Origin: Ceraceosorus guamensis
Taxonomy: Eukaryota > Basidiomycota > Exobasidiomycetes > Ceraceosorales > Ceraceosoraceae
Direction of reading: 5' to 3'
Assembly: GCF_003144195.1 (NCBI RefSeq)
Contig: NW_020290000.1
Location: forward strand, 248,001-312,000
DNA length: 64,000 nucleotides
Shown here: piece by piece, positions 57,638 through 64,000 of the stretch
How the letters are laid out: every line of letters begins with the position of its first letter
How positions within the stretch are numbered: the first letter of the stretch is position 1
The notes under the pieces: generated by a model
What the model was told of the DNA's origin: nothing
Seen by the model: the letters and a program-made list of their open reading frames with translations, nothing else
Databases searched by the model: none
Translations under genes and position numbers: made by a program

Positions 57638-59389
57638 TCAGCGCTCCAGTAGCTCCACGTCGTCCTCGTTCATGCCCAGAGGCATCTTTTGTCGCTCGTA
57701 CAATCGTTGTGCCAGACCAACTGCCCCGCCAAATTCGCTATGAGCGGCAGCGCCAGCTTGCTCGCCGTGTTCGATTTCCAACGTTGACACTGGCTCAGAT
57801 TCGTCCCCTCTGCCAAACGCAACCGAGGGTGCTCGCTTGTAGCGAGCATCAGTCACCGAAGCTGGATCTGCAGCAGCATCAGCGACACCTTGGTGCGGCA
57901 AATGTCGAGCAGCTTGTGCGCGATAGGTCTCTGGCTCAGGCGTGGGCGTGGGCGTCCATTCGCTAGGCGTGGACCTGAACAGTGCGGCGTTTCTCGAACT
58001 AGAAGCCGGTCTGCTCGCACTCCGCATAGAGTCGATGCCATCAGCAAAAGGTGCGGGCGAGGCGGAGGGTGTCCGGCCATTGTTGCGCGTAAATCTTCTC
58101 GTGCCGTTCGGCGCATCATTTCTTCCCGGTCCCGGAGTGACGCTGACGCTACGACGCCCCGTGCTCTCGCGCACAGGCTGGGCAGCTAGTTGCGGAGCTG
58201 GTGCCGTGGGAGCAGCTTTGAAGAGCGAGGGATAGGCGCGTTTTTGCGCAGCTGTGGATTCCAGCACCACCACGAGAGTCTTTTCGAATCTGGAGAAAGA
58301 GAGCGAGAAGAGTCAATAGCGGTGGAAGTTTCGATTGTGTTCGCATAGACTCACATCCGGAAGCCTCTGTATGATACTGTGAGGCGTGGCTTTTTATCTT
58401 CCTCCTCGTCTTCTTCTGCCCTTTGGTTACGCGCTCCAACTGGCTGCGACGCATCACCTTGCGGAGTCGAAAATCCCCACTCGTCAGTGTAGGAGTTGTC
58501 TGGCTGAAATTCCGGTTCTGCGTCAGGGTCTGGCTTGATTCGAACATCCTGCAACGCATCGTGCGTAACGTCTTCGCGCGGTTCGGCACGCCTGCGCTTG
58601 CTTGGTATGGGTGGGGGAGCCATAGACCCAATCACCGGACCTGTCAGGGCTGCGCCACCGAGGGCTGCCGCAGACTGATTGTTCATTGGCCCAGGGATTG
58701 GCATCGAGGGTCCACCATGCGCACCACGGACCTCCGCTTCGTCCCCACGTCTTCGGCGCTGCAAATGTGGGAACGTCAAACGCTTGTTCTGAATGCAAAA
58801 AGATTACAGCGGGGCAAGGAGATGAGCACAAGGAACCCTCCTGCCTTCACCGAACGCCATGCCTTCCTTCCTTGCCAAGACTCACCTTGAGCAGAACAGC
58901 ATGTCTATTGCCACCGCCGACCCCGCTTGCAGCAGCCCTCTGGAAGTAGAAAGCCATGCGAAAGTCTGGATGCTCGAAGATGTCCACCGTCTCCTTTCCA
59001 CTCCACGCGCCAAGAGTGTTACCGTCCAGCTTGACGTCGTAAGCCGCAGCACCGGCAAGTATGTTTGTGCTTTTGGTGCTTCCCACACTTTCTCGAAGTA
59101 GCTTCTCCATCAAAACTTCTTTGAGATGCGCCAGCGCGATGGCAAGGATCGTCTCCCCGCGCGACTCGCCACCCTCAGCATCTGTTCCTCCATCTGACTC
59201 CTCATCGGAATCTAGACCTTCACCTTGCCCCTGATGAGAGTTCATCCATCTGACATCCCGCGCATCCAAGAACAGAGACATTAGCAGTACCATATATGGC
59301 GAGATGCGAAGGTAGTAGCTCTGTCTGGTCGAATACTCGTCTCGTGAGGTGCGAGGCCCTCCAGTGGCTGCACTGGATGCTGACTGCAT
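57638..59389 (-). CDS. Unrecognised conserved-looking protein, three exons
   Basis: Exons 58886-59389, 58355-58788 and 57638-58289; phases 0 and 2 match, giving 529 residues. I do not recognise the family. The N-terminal 165 residues look folded: hydrophobic SPYMVLLMSLFL, an acidic loop (DSDEESDGGTDAEGG), a helix ILAIALAHLKEVLMEKLL, and a strand-like EHPDFRMAFYFQRA. The middle is basic (HLQRRRRGDE, SKRRR) then acidic (EEDEEEDKKPR) and leads into strand-like LTVSYRGFRI-FEKTLVVVLE across the second intron. The tail is Pro/Ser/Arg-rich. Basic clusters suggest a nuclear protein. The two strand-rich pieces split by a disordered insert could form one domain. The start at 59389 is the first ATG; an upstream exon cannot be excluded. 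Confidence 0.75.
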
Positions 59390-60083
59390 GGCGACAGAAT
59401 GTGAAGCTCGTCAGAGCTGGCTCTAAGCACCGTTCACTCATTCGCGCATCGATTCAAGCCTTCGGAGCGAAAATTTGTGGGCTTTCATGATGGGAAATGA
59501 AGTCGGTGGTTGGGACGAAGGAGGCCTTCCTCTCGCTCACCATCGTGAACGAGCCCGCGAGGGAGGGGGGGAGTTGATGCGCACGCGCCGCCCAGCTGAG
59601 TCGCGGAGACTGTTGTGACTGGACATACAGTCAGCATGCGGTCGCGTGCCCCTCCACTTGCTCACGCGCGACACACACTCGTGACTTGAGTGACGCTCTT
59701 CGCGCGTCGCATGTCCGGCGCAGCAGGCACATGATGTATGTATGATTCAATCACAATCCATCTCAATTTTTGAATGGTGACTTTGGAGACGCGGAATTCA
59801 AGTTGCAAGGCAACGGTATGTACAATTTTTCACGGCCAAGCTTGGAAGCTGTGTGTAGCCTCTGTGACTGTGATTGTCAGCTAGCCGCTGACATGGCTGA
59901 AGTGATGAGAGAAGGGAACGTGTAGTTGCTCGGCAGAGATATCTTGACCGGTGACTGTTAGGAAGCAGATGCAGATGACAGGCGAAGCATGTACCGATGG
60001 ACCTTGACTAGCGAAAATTTGAATTCTGCGCGACAAGGAGGAGTGGCAGAGGCTCGATCTTACAGAGTTACCTCTGCACTACC
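59390..60083. other. Intergenic region, no gene seen
   Basis: About 690 bp between two tandem minus-strand genes. It holds a short G-run near 59564 and a TCGTGA copy near 59681. Confidence 0.5.
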
Positions 60084-63000
60084 CTATGACCTCTGCGAAG
60101 ATGAAGCAAGGCCCGCTCGGACGGGACTAGCAGGTAGCGAGCCGCCTGCTGATCTGATGGAAGCAGGCGAGACTGGTGTCAAACGAGATTTCACGGGGCT
60201 TGCAGCGAGTGATTCGCTATCTGGGAGCGGCGTGTTGAGGCCAGAAACGTTGTCCGTTGCAGCCCCGCCGGTGCTCGTCGCGGAGAGGCTCGGAGTCGTG
60301 CTTCCACGCCGACTCGCAGCACGACTTGCGCTTCTGCTTTCCCGTCGCTTTTCCCGCATATGCATAGCCTCGAGCGCTCTGAGCTCAAGGTCCCAAGGCG
60401 TTTCGCGCTTGCGAATCTCTACAATCTCAGGCTGCTCCGCAGCCCGAGAATTACCGTCATTGCGTCCTTGCCTCGAGCCTGGGCGAGACCTGCCTGCTGA
60501 GCGCAGACTTTGCCGCCGAGACTGCCATTCCTGCAGACTTCCATCGTACAGCGGTGAATTGACCAGGATCGGCGAGGCGTACGAGGATACGTCATCTTTC
60601 GCCACGATGCGTGCACACGCAGGCGTAGCTCTTGGAGGTGGCTCGCTGGCACGGTCTTCTCGTAGTGCATTGAGACGCGAAGAAGATCCCTTTCTGGTGA
60701 CTGCTGACTCGGCAGCCTGCGCGAGGGACGCAGCTTGATGTGGTATTAAGGCTGACAGCTCTGTGGTCGGTAAGGAAGTGTTCACTGTCGCTCTGCGCCT
60801 GTGAGAGACCTTGCGAGGTGTGACGGCTTCGTCTACACGATCCACACGGCTGCTTGGCCGACGATTGTCCTTATTGCCCTCCTCATCGTAGGGTCTTCGG
60901 GGTTGCAAAGCGCGGCCCACTCGACCCAAAATTTTGCTAAGGCTGCTGAGACGTCGATGCTGCTTGCTCGAAGGAGAGGCCTCCTCATCGTCGGTCTCAC
61001 GTGCGTGTTCTGAGTCCGAGTCGCCCGGCAATATGCCCAGAACCTCAGCGCTTGACGGTCGGGAAGGGCCTTTCCACAAGACACGATGGTTGCCGGAGGG
61101 CGTGCGTTGTCGTGCTTCTTCCACATCCTGTTCTACCTCTTCCTCTGAGCTGTACACCGGATCTGCCAAGTGGCTGAGCCTTTCATGTTCATTTGTACCA
61201 TGTTCGCCACGTAGCGCTGCTTCGGCTCGAGGATGCATCGGGTCTATCTGGCCTGAAAGAGCAAGGTCATCGCCAGGGCCTTTAGGCTGATCAGGAACGC
61301 CTGAGGTCGCTGTATCCGTTCCCATAGCTGTAGCACGAGTCGGGCTAACGGTAAGAGGCATTCCTGCATACGAATTGAACGTCTGAACAGCAGTCACACC
61401 CGCGCGAGCCTGATTGTCGAGAGAACTTTCATCGCCAACATTGGAAGAGACGCTATGATCGTCGTCCTCTTCAGACTCCGACCGAACGAGAATCAAGGTG
61501 CCAGGGTAAAAGGCACGTGGCGGTGCCGGCATTCGGTCAACTGCAGTGGCCTCCATGGGCAAGTTGATCGCTTCCGCCGGTAACCGTCCACCGAACGGAC
61601 CGTTCGGATGAATGGGAGCGTAGACGTCGCGGTCAGTCAGCGATCGCTCTGGCTTTGCTCTAGCAGATCCACGTGAGCGCGGGCGACGAAGGGAAAAGAT
61701 GCTCTTTGTCGGTGAGGCAGCGCTTGGCCCAGACTCGGTGTCTGGCCTCACAGCTGGAACTTTGCGCTTTCCATGAATCTCTTCAGGCTCGTGAGAATCG
61801 GAATTTGCAAGCCGGACAAAAGTGCCTCTGGCGACCGCCTCGCTCTCTGGAGCGCCGGGTGCTGTTCTGGGTCGCCGATGGTTGCCCGCACCGCCCCTTC
61901 CAGTAGAAGCTGCTGGCGTAGGTGCGTTGCTATCCTTTTCACCCCTTTGATGCCTCCAGCCTCCGCCAAGGGCTATCTGACCTCCGAGACCATGAATGGG
62001 TCGTAGCCGCCCTGCAGGAGCCTTTGCATTGGCTATGCGCACGCTCGGCGAGAAAGATATGCGGCGACTGCCGTTGGAGGTGACACTGCGGATACTGTTT
62101 GCTCTCGAGTGCGTCGGAGATGGCGACGTGTCTGTTTCCCGAGCGGTAGGGACCGATAACGACTCGCTACGCATGACGTGAGCGATGCCAGGATGTACTG
62201 ATGCGCCCGAAGCGCTCCAAGAATGCTTGGGCGCTGGTCGCGCTGAAGTTTCGGAGGCCTAAAGGGGATCGATCGGAGACCATCTGAGCATCGGAGGCCG
62301 TGCGCATAGAGTTCAGTTGCAAAACTCACTATTAATTTCCAACCATCCAAACTGGCGCGCGGCGTCTGCAACACCTCCGTCATCTCCTCCTCTGGAGGAG
62401 TAGGGGCTGTTTTCCCGACAGGCAGGCTGTGCATGATCTCAGCTGGTTCGTCGTGAACAAAATCTGGCGCCCGCACAAAGGGCGCCGATGGCCCCTCCAC
62501 GCTGGACTGAGACGACGTCACGGAAGCAATCGAGACTGTTGAGCTTGAGCGCTGACTGGCCGGGCCGCTCTCTGGCACTCGCAGCCACGCCCTCGAGTCG
62601 AAATCGGTGCCCGCCTGCGTCTCGCGCGAGGGCGGCGCTGAGGAGCGTTGAAGCGCTTGAACGCAGTGGGAAGCATCCCTAGATAGCTTCGGAAGATTGT
62701 GGAGACTACTGCGCTGTGCCAACAACAGGTTTCTTGAATTTGACGCTCGAGCGCTGTCATCTCTGGTGCCAGTGCGGAGAACATCGGTGGTACCTGAATT
62801 GTCCGCGTGAAGCGCATTTGGCAAGTTTGCCGCGATGTTCGCCTCCGACGCGGCGTGATCCACGGAGTCGCTCGCGGATGTGGAAGGTGACGTCTTGGGC
62901 CTTCTTTTGGCAGCAGCCCCACCGCGGGCACTAGGGATCGGCGTGGAAGCAGAGGGGCTGCCATGTGAGTGGGAAGCTTTCGTTGAGCCAGAGTGGCGCG

Positions 63001-63451
63001 GCGTCTCGAAGCGAAATGCCGGCGAGGCCAAAGGCGGTGTCGCGATACTGCTACTATCCGCGCTGGGTGTGTCGGTACCCAACGCGGGTGGATGCAAGAG
63101 GTCTTCTGGCCGTGTGGCGGGCACATCAATCTGGAGAAACTTGCGCGCTTCCACGCGCGGTCCGTCTGCTTGACCCGAGGAGCTGTGTGAGTACGAAGAG
63201 GAGACTGGTGGACACGCGTCTTCAGCGTTCAGCTTCAATGGTGGTGCAGGCGCTCGACCCCCGCCAGTGTTCTGACCTGACCCCTCCCGTGCCATGCCTC
63301 GAAGGACTCGCACATCATGTGAGACGGACCCATCTTCACCTGTCCCTACGGGGGTTGGGAGTGGGGGAGCGGCTTCTATTGATTGTTGTGACTGCGAGAA
63401 AGACGACCTCTTCGCTTTGGTTGGCGTGCGCAGGCGTGCCAGGAAGGGCAT
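60084..63451 (-). CDS. Ser/Arg-rich disordered protein, function unknown
   Basis: Two exons: 62330-63451 and 60084-62258, joined in phase 0 across a 71-nt intron with a good pyrimidine tract and TTTAG acceptor; 1,098 residues. The ATG at 63451 (MPFLARLRTPTKAKR) is the first in frame and gives a basic N-terminus. Nearly the whole protein is low-complexity Ser, Pro, Ala, Arg. Short order-prone islands occur at ASLDGWKLI, RRISFSPSVRIA, MPAPPRAFYPGTLILV and RETPWDLELRALEAMHMREKR (predicted helix). Repeated RRxS-type and SP sites suggest heavy phosphorylation. I recognise no domain. It may be a regulator or cortical scaffold, but that is speculation. Confidence 0.78.
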
Positions 63452-64000
63452 GTCCAAAGCCGTTGGGTACTTGGCTTGAGGAAGCTAGGAGCTGGTGCGC
63501 CCAATTTCTGATGCTTCACGCCCAGTGCTCAGGCGACCTCAGTGTGGAGAAGATGTTTGCAGAGCTAAGCGCCTTTTTGGTGCACTCGATGGAGTTATGT
63601 GGATGTGAGGTGTCGAACGATACATGACCAGGTGTTCGTGATGAGTGAGATAGCTACTTGATGCTCATCAGACTTTGAGATAGGCCGCCGGAGACGCAAA
63701 CGATCAAATTTGGATGCAGGGCACCTGGAAAGGGTTGCGGGGTGCAGACAGCTGAAGCGACTAGCCTCGCCCAGGTACGTGAATGCTGTGCTCCACCGCG
63801 TACCTTGCAGTCACGAGCGGGTGTCCGTCCTCTGCGTCCTGCCCATGAGCTCCGATTGAACTCACACTTGAGCAGTCACAGCGGAGCAAGACGCACATAT
63901 TGATGTCGCCTGACTCCCGTACCGGCTTCGCTGGCATGTCGGGACGGTAACGAAAACAGCAACACTTCTGCGGCGGAGATTACTCATGACCATATCAAAA
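63452..64000. other. Upstream region to window end, no gene seen
   Basis: About 550 bp upstream of the disordered-protein gene. It contains a CAGTCACGAGCGGG copy of the recurrent motif near 63809. No gene is supported before the window ends. Confidence 0.5.

Overview
The window looks like a gene-sparse stretch of a GC-rich basidiomycete nuclear genome. A smut-like yeast or plant parasite (Ustilaginomycotina) is my best guess, inferred from gene content and style; the sequence does not prove it. Evidence is the short introns (mostly 50-95 nt, donor GTGAGT or close, acceptor CAG/TAG), typical fungal proteins (vacuolar M28 protease, phytochrome hybrid histidine kinase, membrane-bound SREBP, Far1/Ste5-type scaffold, cytochrome b5-acyl-CoA dehydrogenase fusion) and long serine/proline-rich disordered proteins. 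I saw no rRNA, tRNA, CRISPR or intact mobile element.

Layout. 1-1449 holds the 3' part of a membrane-anchored pepsin-type protease (+). 2637-6264 is a vacuolar membrane M28 protease (+, 8 exons), convergent with a short-chain dehydrogenase (6417-7759, -). That gene is divergent from a HAD phosphatase (8443-9828, +). 10360-17283 (-) reads best as one large Far1/Ste5-like MAPK scaffold (RING, PH, VWA). After a 4.1 kb gap come a hotdog thioesterase (21380-22146, -) and, divergently, an SREBP-like bHLH factor (22978-26775, +), then a phytochrome histidine kinase (28329-33261, +). The right half is mostly minus-strand: endosulfine/Igo1 (34035-34914), cyt b5-acyl-CoA dehydrogenase (38054-40107), a membrane-anchored carboxylesterase (42402-44928), Sec61 gamma/Sss1 (48358-48949) and a concentrative nucleoside transporter (49742-52025). 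Then a plus-strand RNase P Rpr2-domain protein (54704-57561) converges on an unrecognised nuclear-looking protein (57638-59389, -), followed by a disordered protein (60084-63451, -).

How genes relate. There is no biosynthetic cluster. Several genes serve environmental signalling: light (phytochrome), sterol/oxygen (SREBP), mating/MAPK (Far1/Ste5-like) and nutrient/cell-cycle (Igo1). Lipid genes (thioesterase, acyl-CoA dehydrogenase, SREBP) lie in the same window, but only the thioesterase and SREBP share a promoter, which carries two E-boxes.

Intergenic DNA makes up about a third of the window. It repeatedly carries a short motif built on TCGTGA/TCACGA, as direct or inverted copies one base apart. 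It also has microsatellites, a perfect 70-bp tandem duplication behind the phytochrome gene, a G-tract and a long palindrome.
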